A stretch of DNA of 41,998 nucleotides from an uncultured Myxococcales bacterium (GCA_902826865.1 CADEGN010000034.1:1-41998), one strand, 5' to 3'. Numbered from the stretch's first letter, positions 1 to 8,874 are shown. Notes: a model not told the origin generated them from the sequence alone. A program made the numbers and translations.

Positions 1-897
1 GGTGGTGTCGCGGGGGGTGCTCTGGTGACGCGAGGCGGCACGGAGCGGCCTGACGAGCCGCGCCGTGGCGGTGGCCGGGTTGTTCGGTGCCGCCACTGCA
101 ACCGCGGAGACCAGCACCGCGACGGGGCCGCTCGGCTTGGCCAGGAAGGCCGCCATGCCTTCCTTCTGATCGGCGCTGGCAAACAACGCCGCGAAGCTCT
201 CTTGCTCGAGCAGATTCGCCTCGGCGAGCGGCAACTCAACACCGCGGTGGAGCACGTCTTTGACGCTGGCGATGGCGAGCGGCCCCTTTGCGGCGATGGT
301 CTCCGCGGTTGCAATCGCGGCATCGAGCAACTCGGCCGGCGCAACCACGCGGTTCGCCAGGCCGATCCGTAGCGCCTCGTCGGCGCCGATGATCGCACCG
401 GTCATGCACAGTTCGAGGGCGCGGGCGAGCCCCACCCGGCGGGCGAGCCGCTGGGTGCCACCGAAGCCGGGGATGACGCCGAGGTTGACCTCGGGCTGGC
501 CGAACTTGGCCGTGTCCGCGGCGTAGATGAAGTCGCAGGCAAGCGCGAGCTCGCAACCGCCACCGAGGGCAAAGCCATTGACGGCGGCGATCGTCGGCAC
601 GCGAAGACTGGCGAGCATCTCGCCGACGGCATGACCGCGTCCGGAGAACGCCAACGCCTGCTCGGGGCTCATCGCCGACATGGCCGAGATATCCGCGCCG
701 GCCACGAATGCCTTCTCGCCCGCGCCGGTGAGCACGAGGGCCCGGACTTCGCGGCTGGCACTGGTCGCTTCGAGCGCAACTGCGAGCTCGCCGACCACCT
801 CGGCCGAGATCGCGTTGAGAACCGCCGGTCGGTTGATGGTGACGATGCGGACCGCAGCGCGGTCCTCGACGAGGAGGGTCTTGAATTCCACGATCAC
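1..897 (-). CDS. enoyl-CoA hydratase/isomerase (crotonase), 3' end beyond the window
   Basis: The crotonase fold hydrates short-chain enoyl-CoA, the step that pairs with the dehydrogenase encoded just upstream. The frame opens with GTG at 897 (protein begins VIVEFKTLL) and overlaps the dehydrogenase stop as GTGA. Family signatures are visible: FVAGADISAM (oxyanion hole, about residues 65-75), NGFALGGGCELALACD (about 107-122) and the helix GFGGTQRLARRVG (about 145-157). The expected C-terminus, GMAAFLAK, is reached at about residue 254, but no stop follows. The frame stays open for at least 45 more residues of Ala/Pro/Arg-rich sequence to the window edge. This is either a real tail or a frameshift near the end. 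Family assignment is firm; exact substrate and true end are not. Confidence 0.88.
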   Translation of the reverse strand, partial: MIVEFKTLLVEDRAAVRIVTINRPAVLNAISAEVVGELAVALEATSASREVRALVLTGAGEKAFVAGADISAMSAMSPEQALAFSGRGHAVGEMLASLRVPTIAAVNGFALGGGCELALACDFIYAADTAKFGQPEVNLGVIPGFGGTQRLARRVGLARALELCMTGAIIGADEALRIGLANRVVAPAELLDAAIATAETIAAKGPLAIASVKDVLHRGVELPLAEANLLEQESFAALFASADQKEGMAAFLAKPSGPVAVLVSAVAVAAPNNPATATARLVRPLRAASRHQSTPRDTT

Positions 898-1757
898 TTG
901 CTCCCGTAGTCGTAAAAGCCCCGCCCGGTCTTGCGGCCGAGCCAGCCGGCGGCGACGTGCATGCGCAGCACGTTCGCCGCCCGGTACTTGTCGTCGCCGA
1001 GCTCGCGATGGAGCACGTCGGCGATGGCGAGGCACGTATCGAGGCCGATGAGGTCGGCGAGCTCGAGCGGTCCCATCGGGTGGTTGAGGCCCTTCTTGAC
1101 CCCGAGGTCGATGTCAGCCGCTGTCCCGAGGCCCTCCTGCAACGCGAAGCAGGCCTCGTTGATCAGCGGGATCAGCACGCGATTGACGATGAAGCCTGGC
1201 GAGTCCTTGCTCGTGACAGTGAGTTTGCCCAGCCGCTGGGCCAGGGCGATCGTCGTGGCATATGTTTCGTCGCTGGTCGGCAGTCCGCGAATGATCTCGA
1301 CCAGCTCCATGACCGGCACCGGATTCATGAAGTGCATCCCAATCACGCGCTCGGGCCGCTTGGTCTGCGCGCCGAGCAGGGTGATCGAGATCGAGCTGGT
1401 GTTGGTGGCGATGATGCTGCCGGGCTTGCAAGCAGCATCGAGGCCGGTGAGCAGCTTCTTCTTGAGCTCGATGTTCTCGGTCGCAGCTTCGATCGCGAAA
1501 TCGGCCTCGGCAAACGCCGCCACTGAGTCGACAGGGACGATGCGACCGAGGATCGCCTCGCGCTCGTCCGGGGGCAGCTTGCCCTTCTCGACCAGCTTGC
1601 CGAGCTGCTTTGCGATCCTGCCCTTGCCCGCGTCGGCGTGGGCCCTGTCGACGTCGGCGAGGAGCACCGTCAGGCCGCGTTGAGCAGCCACCTGGGTGAT
1701 GCCCCCGCCCATCTGGCCGGCGCCGAGCACTGCGAGCTTCGCGATCGAATCGGACAT
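894..1757 (-). CDS. hbd: 3-hydroxybutyryl-CoA dehydrogenase
   Basis: This NAD(P)-dependent enzyme interconverts acetoacetyl-CoA and 3-hydroxybutyryl-CoA, or the equivalent short-chain acyl-CoAs in beta-oxidation. From ATG 1757 the protein is 287 residues, normal for the family. The Rossmann motif VLGAGQMGGGI lies near residues 9-19. The catalytic-histidine segment MHFMNPVPVMELVEIIRG is central, and the C-terminal dimerisation domain begins at SPGFIVNRVLIPLINEA and includes NHPMGPLELADLIGLD. Longer upstream starts are open but would read through the intercistronic gap into thiolase sequence, so 1757 is preferred. The gene is the middle member of a thiolase-dehydrogenase-crotonase operon. It overlaps the crotonase by 4 nt and lies 82 nt after the thiolase stop. 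Confidence 0.95.
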   Translation of the reverse strand: MSDSIAKLAVLGAGQMGGGITQVAAQRGLTVLLADVDRAHADAGKGRIAKQLGKLVEKGKLPPDEREAILGRIVPVDSVAAFAEADFAIEAATENIELKKKLLTGLDAACKPGSIIATNTSSISITLLGAQTKRPERVIGMHFMNPVPVMELVEIIRGLPTSDETYATTIALAQRLGKLTVTSKDSPGFIVNRVLIPLINEACFALQEGLGTAADIDLGVKKGLNHPMGPLELADLIGLDTCLAIADVLHRELGDDKYRAANVLRMHVAAGWLGRKTGRGFYDYGSK

Positions 1758-1790
1758 GGTGTTCCTCGGATCTGTGGGGTCGTGGACAGG

Positions 1791-1819
1791 CGCTGCGCGC
1801 CCGAATCGAGCGCGCAGCG
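1791..1819 (-). other. intercistronic hairpin between thiolase and dehydrogenase genes
   Basis: A perfect 10-bp inverted repeat, CGCTGCGCGC and GCGCGCAGCG, is separated by 9 nt. It fills most of the 82-nt gap between the thiolase stop and the dehydrogenase start. No T-run follows it on either strand, so an intrinsic terminator is unlikely. An mRNA stability or processing element is possible but unproven. Confidence 0.45.
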
Positions 1820-1839
1820 GTCGCGTAGGGTTGGCGAAA

Positions 1840-3018
1840 CTAGACTTCGACCATGAGCGCCACGGCCTCGCCGCCGCCGATGCACAGCGACGCCACCCCG
1901 CGACGCTTGCCGAGCTGGCGCAGGGCATGGATCAGGGTGACAAGGAGGCGGGCACCCGAGGCACCGATCGGGTGGCCCAGGGCAACTGCCCCGCCGCGAA
2001 CGTTCAGGCGATCGGTGGGGATGCCGAGCTCGTCCTGATTGACCAAGGCGACCACGCTAAACGCCTCGTTGATCTCCCACAGATCGACATCGCCGACCCG
2101 GTGGCCCGTCTTGGCGAGCAGATTCGTGATCGCCTTGGCCGGCGCGGTGGTGAACCACTCGGGTGCCCCGGCTGCGCCGGCGTAGCCGACGATGCGGGCG
2201 AGCGGCGCAAGTCCCCGGCGCTTGGCCTCGTCGGCCGACATCAGCACGGTCGCGGCTGCGCCATCGTTGATGGTCGAGGCGTTGCCGGCGGTAATCGTGC
2301 CGTCCTTCTCGAATGCCGCGCGCAGCGTCGGCAGCTTCTCGATGTTGCCGCGCATAGGTTCTTCATCGGCGGCGAACGCGGTGACATCGCCTTTTTTTCC
2401 GGCGATCTCGACCGGTACGATCTCTTCGGCGAAAACACCCTCTTTTGCCGCGGCGATCGCCCGCTGATAACTGAGGGCCGCGAAGGCGTCCTGGCGCTCG
2501 CGATCGATCTTGCGCTCGCGCGCACAGAGCTCGCCGGCGCGGCCCATGTGAAAGTCGTTGTAGGGATCCCACAGGCCGTCGAACACCATGCCATCCACCA
2601 GCTGGCCGTGGCCCATGCGATAGCCCGTGCGGGCCTGCGGGAGGTAGTACGGCGCGTTCGACATGCTCTCCATGCCGCCCGCGACGATGATGTCCGCATC
2701 CGCGGCCTTGATCGCGGCCGCGGCCATCATCACCGTCTTGAGGCCCGATCCGCAGACCTTGTTGACGGTCACGGCACCGACGTGCGCGGGAATTCCAGCG
2801 CCGATCAGCGCCTGCCTGGCCGGTGCCTGCCCTTGACCCGCCGGAAGCACGCAGCCCATCAGCACCTCGGCAACGTCCTTCCCATCCAACTTGGCGCGCT
2901 CAAGCGCCGCTTTGATCGCGGTGGCGCCGAGCTTGGGCGCCGGCACCGAGGCTAGCGCACCCTGGAAGCTGCCGATGGGCGTGCGGGCGGCGCTGGCGAT
3001 GACAACCTCACGGGACAT
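1840..3018 (-). CDS. atoB: acetyl-CoA acetyltransferase (thiolase II)
   Basis: The enzyme condenses two acetyl-CoA to acetoacetyl-CoA or runs the reverse thiolysis. ATG 3018 is preceded by a perfect Shine-Dalgarno AGGAGG seven bases upstream, which decides it over an in-frame start 45 nt further out. The product is 392 residues, the usual thiolase length. The acyl-accepting cysteine is Cys89 in [10 protein letters not shown]. The C-terminal catalytic elements are [10 protein letters not shown] (His) and [11 protein letters not shown] (second Cys). It is the first gene of the minus-strand operon feeding the dehydrogenase and crotonase. The three enzymes together fit butanoate or polyhydroxybutyrate metabolism or the last turns of beta-oxidation. 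No butyryl-CoA dehydrogenase or PHB synthase is in view, so the direction is undecided. Confidence 0.96.
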   Translation of the reverse strand: MSREVVIASAARTPIGSFQGALASVPAPKLGATAIKAALERAKLDGKDVAEVLMGCVLPAGQGQAPARQALIGAGIPAHVGAVTVNKVCGSGLKTVMMAAAAIKAADADIIVAGGMESMSNAPYYLPQARTGYRMGHGQLVDGMVFDGLWDPYNDFHMGRAGELCARERKIDRERQDAFAALSYQRAIAAAKEGVFAEEIVPVEIAGKKGDVTAFAADEEPMRGNIEKLPTLRAAFEKDGTITAGNASTINDGAAATVLMSADEAKRRGLAPLARIVGYAGAAGAPEWFTTAPAKAITNLLAKTGHRVGDVDLWEINEAFSVVALVNQDELGIPTDRLNVRGGAVALGHPIGASGARLLVTLIHALRQLGKRRGVASLCIGGGEAVALMVEV

Positions 3019-3326
3019 GCGAACCTCCTGGGCGAGCGGTACACGGAAGGGACGCCGCTGCACGCGACGTGGTCACGGTTTGGTTAACACGCGAGGCCAT
3101 GCGTCGGGGTTGTGTTTGGTCACTGCCCGCGGAGCGCGGCGTGGACGCGCGCGAAGTGGGTGTTCAGGCGCCGCCAACGGACATCGCCCGGCGACCGGGC
3201 GCAGCGCCCGTTGCGAGCTGCGCGCTAGCCAGTGCCCCCCACGTTGCGGCGGCGGACAGACCGAGCTCGACACGCCTGACTTGACGCCCCCGCGCCTTCG
3301 CGGGATAAGGCCGGCCCTCACCCAAT
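3019..3326. other. 308-bp leader region with two mutually exclusive hairpins
   Basis: No gene is supported here. It contains the thiolase promoter side (minus) and the upstream side of the tRNA gene (plus). Two small hairpins share one arm: 3185-3191 can pair with 3195-3201 (CGCCCGG/CCGGGCG), and 3196-3201 can pair with 3205-3210. They cannot form together. No recognisable -35/-10 pair was found on either strand. Confidence 0.4.
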
Positions 3327-3401
3327 GCCGAGGTAGCTCAGTTGGTTGAGAGCGAGGGATTCATAACCCCTAGGTCGGCGGTTCGAGTCCGCCTCTCGGC
3401 A
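3327..3401 (+). tRNA. tRNA-Met (anticodon CAT), probably elongator
   Basis: The 75-nt cloverleaf folds fully. The 7-bp acceptor pairs GCCGAGG with TCTCGGC, with one G-T pair at the inner end. The D stem is GCTC/GAGC. The anticodon loop is TTCATAA on a stem closed by an A-C mismatch. The T arm GGCGG/CCGCC carries loop TTCGAGT. The discriminator is A and CCA is not encoded. Position 1-72 is a normal G-C pair, which argues against initiator tRNA. A CAT anticodon modified to lysidine (Ile2) cannot be fully excluded. Confidence 0.93.
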
Positions 3402-3560
3402 CCCTAGCTCGAGTCCCCCGCGGCCACGTGGCCCCTGCCCCTTCGCGTGGCCGCGCGATCCCGCCGCAGGCGCGGACCGGGGCAACCGAACGGTCCTGTC
3501 GGTGGACACCCAACCGGGGGAGTGCATTTGTCCGGGCCGCACGCCTATCCTGGTTCGGTT

Positions 3561-4184
3561 GTGGACGAGTTTGCCCTCTTGCGCGCCTGGCAAGGCGGCG
3601 ACGCCCAGTCCGGAAGCCAGCTGCTGCGGCGCTATGCCGGGCCGCTCTATCACTTTTTCCTGACGAAGACCGACTCGACGAGCGCCGAAGAGCTGACCCA
3701 GGCAACCTTCGAGGCCTGCGCTCGCCATCACCGGCAGATCGAGCACGCTGCCTCGCTGCGGGCCTACCTGTTCGGGATCGCCCGCAAGAAGCTGCTGCAG
3801 CACCGCGATGAGTGGCGAAGGCGCGCGTCGCGGCATGATGCGCTCGAGCAATCGGTGGTGGCGAACCTGACCTCCCCATCGGTGGCGGTCGCGCGGTCCC
3901 AGCAGCAGCAGCTGGTGTTGCGCGCGCTCCTGCGCTTGCCGCTGGACTTTCAGATCGCCGTTGAGCTGCACTACTGGGAGGACATGAGCATCGCGGAGAT
4001 CGCAGCCGTCCTCGAGGTTGCGCCGGGCACGGTGAAGAGCCGCCTCTTCCGCGCCCGCGACCTTCTGCGCGATGCCATCGTCAAGGTCGCCAACGACGCC
4101 GATCTTTCGCGCGCGACCCTGCACGGGCTCGACGAATGGATCGCGTCGCTCCAACGGATCCGGGCGGACGGCGATGGATCCTGA
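3561..4184 (+). CDS. ECF-type RNA polymerase sigma factor
   Basis: The protein has the two conserved domains of extracytoplasmic-function sigma factors. Region 2 is around SAEELTQATFEACARHH and AYLFGIARKKLLQH (about residues 30-80). Region 4 contains LPLDFQIAVELHYWEDMS and the HTH AEIAAVLEVAPGTVKSRLFR (about 115-165). GTG 3561 gives 207 residues and starts directly at VDEFALLRAWQGG. An in-frame ATG at 3447 would add an Arg/Gly-rich tail unlike the family. It overlaps the following kinase gene by 11 nt, so sigma factor and kinase are almost certainly co-translated. No anti-sigma factor of a known type is next to it. The kinase or the third gene may control it (inference). Confidence 0.92.
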   Translation: MDEFALLRAWQGGDAQSGSQLLRRYAGPLYHFFLTKTDSTSAEELTQATFEACARHHRQIEHAASLRAYLFGIARKKLLQHRDEWRRRASRHDALEQSVVANLTSPSVAVARSQQQQLVLRALLRLPLDFQIAVELHYWEDMSIAEIAAVLEVAPGTVKSRLFRARDLLRDAIVKVANDADLSRATLHGLDEWIASLQRIRADGDGS

Positions 4185-6345
4185 GCAGACCACAAGATAT
4201 GCGTCCGGCGGCGGTGGCCCGCACCAACATGCCGAGGATATGGAGGCCATGCGTGGCGACGACGCGGACGCGCTCGCCCAAGTCATGCAGCACCGTCCGA
4301 CCGATGATCTGGGCGCCCGGCGAGTTCTCGCCAACCTCGAGTCGCGCTTGCTCGGCGGGCCGGTGGCACCGCAACTCGGCGGGCGCTACCTTCTGCTCGG
4401 ACAGATCGGCACGGGCGGCATCGGCGTCGTCTATGCCGCCTACGATCCCGAGCTCGATCGCCGCGTGGCACTCAAGTTTCTCCACGACGGCCATGCCGGC
4501 CCCCGCGCGCGGGATCGCATGGTTCGCGAGGCCCAAGCGATGGCGCGACTCAGCCATCCCAACGTCGTCACGGTCTACGACGTGGGCACGATCGATGATC
4601 GTGTGTTTATCGCGATGGAGCTCGTGGACGGCGTGCCACTTTCGACGTGGTGGGCGGCGAAGCGACGCAGCTGGCAAGAGATCCGCGACGTGTTGGTGCA
4701 GGCGGCGCGGGGGCTCTTGGCGGCTCACGACGCCGGCCTCGTGCACCGCGACTTCAAGCCGCAAAACGTCCTGGTCGGGGCCGACGGGCGCCCACGCGTC
4801 CTCGATTTTGGGCTCGCCCGCCGGGCCGCCGCAGCCGAGCAGCCGCAGGCCGAATCGGAGCCTTCGCCGACATCGAGCGGCGAGTGGAACGATCGCTTGA
4901 CCGCCACCGGCACGATCATGGGGACGCCCGCGTATATGGCCCCCGAGCAGTTCGACGGGGGTGAAGTCGGACCCGCTGCGGATCAGTTTTCGTTCTGCGT
5001 GGCCCTGTTCGAGGCGCTCTACCGCGTGCGACCTTTCCCGGGCAGCGATCTGCTGGGTGTGCGCCGTGCGATCCGGGACGGCCGCATCGCGCCGGTGCCG
5101 TCGTCAGAAGTTCCGGCATGGTTGCAACGGGCGCTCGTGCGGGGGCTCGCGCCCAAAGCAGCGGACCGTTACCCGTCGATGCGCGAGGTGATCGAAGCGA
5201 TTACGCACGATCTGCGAGCTCGGCGACGCTACGGCGTGGGCATCGCCCTCGCCGCGTCGTTGCTGATCGGCATTGGGACCGCGGCGACCCTGTGGTTGCG
5301 TCCGGATCCCTCGCCCGAAGATCTCGCCCGCATCGACGAGCTCGTCGGCATCGCCACCGCGGCCGCGGCCCGTGGCGAGTTTGTTGTGCCCCCGCTGAGC
5401 GATCCCTCGGCACCCACGGCGTACCGGATTGTCCGAGAGCTCGAGCGCACCGACGGACCGGCTGCGGCGGCGGCCGAGACGAGGGCCGCGGAGCTTCGTA
5501 CCGAGTACGCGCACGCGCTCGTCGAGCTCGGTGATCACTACTGGCAGACCGCGGACGGGAGCCCGTTCGCGGCCGACTACTACGCCTTCGCGTTGGTGTT
5601 CGACGAGTCGAACCCGCGGGCACGAGAGCGCGCAAGCTTGACCCGCGGAGAGCTGGCGCGCCTGGCCAAACAGGCTGAAGACAGCGCGTTTAGCGAGGGC
5701 GAGCTCGTTGCCGCCCAATCGCTGGCCGTCCTCGCCGAGCGTGACGAGGGCCGGCGCGCAAGCAAGTACAACGCCGTCAAGCGCGAGGCGAAGGCGCCGG
5801 CCGCGAGCACGATCGAGCGCCTCCAGCGGATCGTCGGCGGCCGCCAGCGAGACACCCCGCCCGGCGCCGACGCTGGGACCCACAACGCCGCGCCAAATGC
5901 GACGCGGTCGCCACCACCTGTGCCCCCCATCGCGGTCGCTCCCCCCGCGCAGACACCGACGGTTGATTCCGGCAAACGCGAGAGCGATCGCAGCGCCGCA
6001 CAATGGTACGAAGAGGCCAAGCGACGCCAGCGGGCCGGCGATGAGAAAGCCGCGGAGCAGGCCTTTCACCGCGTGCTCGAGCGCGATCGCAAGCACGCCG
6101 GTGCGGCCACTGGCCTCGCGCAGCTGTACTTCGATGCTGGCAAGTTCTCGGAGGCCCTCCGCTACGGCAAGCAGGGGCTGGCGGCGGCGCCGAGCAACGG
6201 CAAGCTCCACGTGCTCGTCGGCGACGCCTACTACAAAGGGGTCCAGTACCACGCCGCCCGCCGGCACTACGTCAAGGCGCGGGAACTCGGCCATGCCGCC
6301 GCACACGGGCGGCTCGCGTTGCTGCGGGATAGGCTCGGCGAATGA
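4174..6345 (+). CDS. membrane Ser/Thr protein kinase with C-terminal TPRs
   Basis: This is a Hanks-type kinase of the Pkn/PknB class. From ATG 4174 (723 residues) the N-terminal kinase domain spans about 71-340. It has the glycine loop GQIGTGGIGVVYAA, Lys101 in VALKFL, HRDFKPQN with catalytic Asp193, DFG at 211-213 and GTPAYMAPEQF in the activation segment, so all catalytic residues are present. A single transmembrane helix at about 353-376 follows an Arg-rich stop. The outer part is Ala/Glu-rich helical sequence, then a Pro-rich spacer, then two to three TPR-like units (about 610-720, e.g. AAQWYEEAKRRQRAGDEKAA). It overlaps the sigma gene upstream (11 nt) and the next gene (ATGA). Longer upstream starts would lie inside the sigma gene. 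Confidence 0.95.
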   Translation: MDPEQTTRYASGGGGPHQHAEDMEAMRGDDADALAQVMQHRPTDDLGARRVLANLESRLLGGPVAPQLGGRYLLLGQIGTGGIGVVYAAYDPELDRRVALKFLHDGHAGPRARDRMVREAQAMARLSHPNVVTVYDVGTIDDRVFIAMELVDGVPLSTWWAAKRRSWQEIRDVLVQAARGLLAAHDAGLVHRDFKPQNVLVGADGRPRVLDFGLARRAAAAEQPQAESEPSPTSSGEWNDRLTATGTIMGTPAYMAPEQFDGGEVGPAADQFSFCVALFEALYRVRPFPGSDLLGVRRAIRDGRIAPVPSSEVPAWLQRALVRGLAPKAADRYPSMREVIEAITHDLRARRRYGVGIALAASLLIGIGTAATLWLRPDPSPEDLARIDELVGIATAAAARGEFVVPPLSDPSAPTAYRIVRELERTDGPAAAAAETRAAELRTEYAHALVELGDHYWQTADGSPFAADYYAFALVFDESNPRARERASLTRGELARLAKQAEDSAFSEGELVAAQSLAVLAERDEGRRASKYNAVKREAKAPAASTIERLQRIVGGRQRDTPPGADAGTHNAAPNATRSPPPVPPIAVAPPAQTPTVDSGKRESDRSAAQWYEEAKRRQRAGDEKAAEQAFHRVLERDRKHAGAATGLAQLYFDAGKFSEALRYGKQGLAAAPSNGKLHVLVGDAYYKGVQYHAARRHYVKARELGHAAAHGRLALLRDRLGE

Positions 6346-7247
6346 CGCCGCACATCGCCGCGGTGTGGGCGCTCAGCGGAGGCCTCGGCCAGCCGAGCAG
6401 CGTCGCGGCGGCGCCCGCGTCTGCGAGCGATCCGCAGCTCGCGGTCTCCCCCGTGGTGGTCGGCGGTGACGTCGATCCGCTCTGGGCCGGGAGCCTGGGC
6501 GAAGCCTTGGCGCGGGGGTTGGGACGCGTCACCTTGCCGACGCACCAGCTCCCGCCACAGCCCGGTCGGTGCGATGCGTCCTGCTGGGCCGACCTCGCCC
6601 GGGCGGAGGGTTACGATATCGTGATCCGAACCGTGGTGTTTGGCCGCGAGCGCCTGTACGAGATCGAGATCGAAGCCCGCGACGCGACCGACGGTTCGCT
6701 GCTGCTTACGAGCAAGGAGCCGTGCCAGCCGTGCGGTCGCGTCGAAGTCGAAGATCAACTCGCCCGCCAGGCGGGAGCCCTCGCCGAACGCCTGCGCAGC
6801 TTGGACCGTAGCCCTGCGGTCGTGGTCGTCGCGCCCCAACCCACGGGCGGCGAGGTGCGGGCGCCAGCCCCTGCGCCGCCGCCCCGCGACTGGCGCCGCC
6901 CGGCTGGTTGGAGCCTGCTCGGCGTCGGCGTGCCGGCGCTGGCCACGGGGATCGCCTTTGTGGCGCTACACCATCGACCATACACCGGCCGCTGCACGGG
7001 TGAGGACCATGACCCGGCACGGGATCTTTGCCGCTATCGCTGGAACTCCCTCACGCCGGGCGCAACCCTCATCGCGCTCGGCGGCGCGTTCGCAACGAGC
7101 GGCGTCGCGATGCTCGTGTTGGCGCGCCGCTCTGCTCGGCCACAGCCCTCACGGCGGCTGCGATCGCGCGCACACCGAGGGGGTGTCGGGCTCAGGCTCG
7201 CGCCGGACTTCGCCGCGGGTGGGATCGTTGTGAGCGGATGGTTCTGA
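6342..7247 (+). CDS. Cys-containing membrane protein linked to the sigma/kinase operon
   Basis: I do not recognise a named family. The start overlaps the kinase stop as ATGA. The 301-residue protein begins with a weak hydrophobic N-terminus. A roughly 150-residue domain follows with paired cysteines (CDASCWADLARAEGYD and CQPCGRVE). In its layout this domain resembles the TolB-N/FlgO-like sensor-associated domains often found beside myxobacterial kinases. After a Pro/Ala spacer there are two transmembrane helices, about residues 187-209 and 237-262. The tail ends in GIVVSGWF. It is translationally coupled to a sigma factor and a kinase, so a role in sensing or in controlling one of them is plausible (inference from position). 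Confidence 0.75.
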   Translation: MTPHIAAVWALSGGLGQPSSVAAAPASASDPQLAVSPVVVGGDVDPLWAGSLGEALARGLGRVTLPTHQLPPQPGRCDASCWADLARAEGYDIVIRTVVFGRERLYEIEIEARDATDGSLLLTSKEPCQPCGRVEVEDQLARQAGALAERLRSLDRSPAVVVVAPQPTGGEVRAPAPAPPPRDWRRPAGWSLLGVGVPALATGIAFVALHHRPYTGRCTGEDHDPARDLCRYRWNSLTPGATLIALGGAFATSGVAMLVLARRSARPQPSRRLRSRAHRGGVGLRLAPDFAAGGIVVSGWF

Positions 7248-7398
7248 TCATTCGGCGTGCAGTACGGTCTCTTCGGGGAAATGATGCGCGCGACCGGAGG
7301 GAGCCACAGCAGCGGCCTTCGGCCCGTCGCGAGCGCTGGTGAGAATTCGCATGATAGCCGCGGCGCGACCGGATGCTCGGTTCGCACCCCTACGAGGC

Positions 7399-8874
7399 AT
7401 GAGACATGACGCATCGCGCCGCCAACTCAGGGCGCTCGCCCTGCGCCCCCCGACGCTGGGCTCGCTTTCGTTGTGGACGATGGCGGTCGCGGGCTGTGCC
7501 CCGGGCGGTACGTCGCCGGGGGTGGGTGCCGACACGGGAATCGATGCCAGTGGGGAGAGTGGAAGCGAGTTAGGAAGCGAAGGTGAGTCCGACACACGCG
7601 GTCCGCTCCCCGACACGGACGCGGACGGATCGTGCAAGTCGGACGACGGCGACTCCTGCGGCGGCCAGTCCGCAGGCAAGTGCTGGTGTGACGATCTGTG
7701 CGCCGACTTCGGCGACTGTTGTTCCGACGTCGACTCGGTGTGCGGCTGCCAGCCCGTCGTGTGCGCCCCGAACGACTGCGGCAAGATCGAGGATGGTTGC
7801 GGTGGCATGGTGCAATGCGACGTGGGCTGCATGCCTTCGTGCGAGCTGCAGTCGACCCACGTGGCGGTCGACGTGCCGAGCGAGGCTCCGACGGTCCTCG
7901 TGTATTCGCCAGACGTCATCACCGTCTTCTCCGCGGTGGGTGGCGCGTACCGTTTCAAACACGACGATCTGACACAACTCCCGAGCGACATCCCGCTCAA
8001 TATCACCAACCGTGTGAGGTGGGCGATTGCGCACGAAGACGGGTTCATTGTGGCGATTGGATCGACGGACGGCGGTGGGCAATGTCAATTGGTGCGATTC
8101 GAGTCCGATGGCGACCACTGGCCTTCGGCGGGCGTGTTTTCGTACGAGAATTGCCTTCGAAGCGGCCTCGCGGCGGCGGACTCCGGCTTCGGGTATGCGA
8201 GCATGTTTTCAGGCCCTGCGCTGATCCGCCTGGACGAGAATATGCAGCGCGTCGCGGGTGACGCATCAACCTACTTCGGCAGTGGAACCATCCATAGCGT
8301 CGCGGTCGCATACGACTCCGATCGCAGCCGGTTTCTGGCCGCCTATCCTCGCGCTGAGGACGGGCAATGGGCCATGCACGCAGCGTTCGTGTCTTCCACG
8401 GGATTCTTGCTCGATGAAGACATACTCGTCGGCACGCCGGCAGCGACACCATCGCCGTCGGGTCCACTCTCGCTTCTTCGCACCGACGATGGCTTTGCGC
8501 TGGCCTGGGCGGGTCCCGAGGACGATCCGCAGCAACGCGGCGCGTGGCTGCTGGCCGTGGACGAAGACAGCAATCCGCACGGAGAGGCGCACCGAATCGG
8601 GGAGCCTGAGAGCTTCTCCGTCGCTTACGGCGGTGGAGTCACCGCCGTAGCCTATGAGCTCCGCTCTGACGTCACAGCTGGCAACGTCCGGATCGAGTTC
8701 TTCGATGCTCTTGGAGCGGCCACGCTCGCTCCGATCGAGCTGTCAACCGGGCCTTCCGATGCACACTCCCCGAAGGTCGCGTGGATCGGCGACGGATTCG
8801 CGGTGGTGTACATGGACGATGTCGACGCTGCCGGAGTCTACGACATGCACCTCGCCAAGGTCTGCGCAGAGTAG
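7399..8874 (+). CDS. lipoprotein with somatomedin-B-like knot and propeller-like region
   Basis: From ATG 7399 the protein is 491 residues. A signal peptide ends at the lipobox VAGC (SLWTMAVAGCAPGG), followed by an acidic Gly/Ser/Asp linker, so it is expected on the outer surface. At about residues 75-115 is a compact cysteine domain with the spacing of eukaryotic somatomedin B, including CWCDDLCADFGDCCSD. A second Cys-rich motif follows (CGKIEDGCGGMVQCDVGC). The remaining 350 residues are beta-rich with repeated sequence that could fold as a propeller (for example SGFGYASMFSGPALIRLD). No catalytic motif is seen. In-frame starts further upstream exist, but the start at 7399 gives the best signal peptide. 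Function unknown. Confidence 0.85.
   Translation: MRHDASRRQLRALALRPPTLGSLSLWTMAVAGCAPGGTSPGVGADTGIDASGESGSELGSEGESDTRGPLPDTDADGSCKSDDGDSCGGQSAGKCWCDDLCADFGDCCSDVDSVCGCQPVVCAPNDCGKIEDGCGGMVQCDVGCMPSCELQSTHVAVDVPSEAPTVLVYSPDVITVFSAVGGAYRFKHDDLTQLPSDIPLNITNRVRWAIAHEDGFIVAIGSTDGGGQCQLVRFESDGDHWPSAGVFSYENCLRSGLAAADSGFGYASMFSGPALIRLDENMQRVAGDASTYFGSGTIHSVAVAYDSDRSRFLAAYPRAEDGQWAMHAAFVSSTGFLLDEDILVGTPAATPSPSGPLSLLRTDDGFALAWAGPEDDPQQRGAWLLAVDEDSNPHGEAHRIGEPESFSVAYGGGVTAVAYELRSDVTAGNVRIEFFDALGAATLAPIELSTGPSDAHSPKVAWIGDGFAVVYMDDVDAAGVYDMHLAKVCAE

Noticed and set aside
1696..2955. Plus-strand open frame of 419 codons
   Set aside because: It is antisense to the thiolase, whose active-site motifs and ribosome site are clear.
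3318..4334. Long minus-strand open frame ending in a Pro-Arg-Gly-Tyr-Glu-Ser-type peptide
   Set aside because: Its C-terminal end is the antisense of the tRNA-Met gene, a well-known source of false proteins, and the rest is antisense to the sigma factor and kinase.
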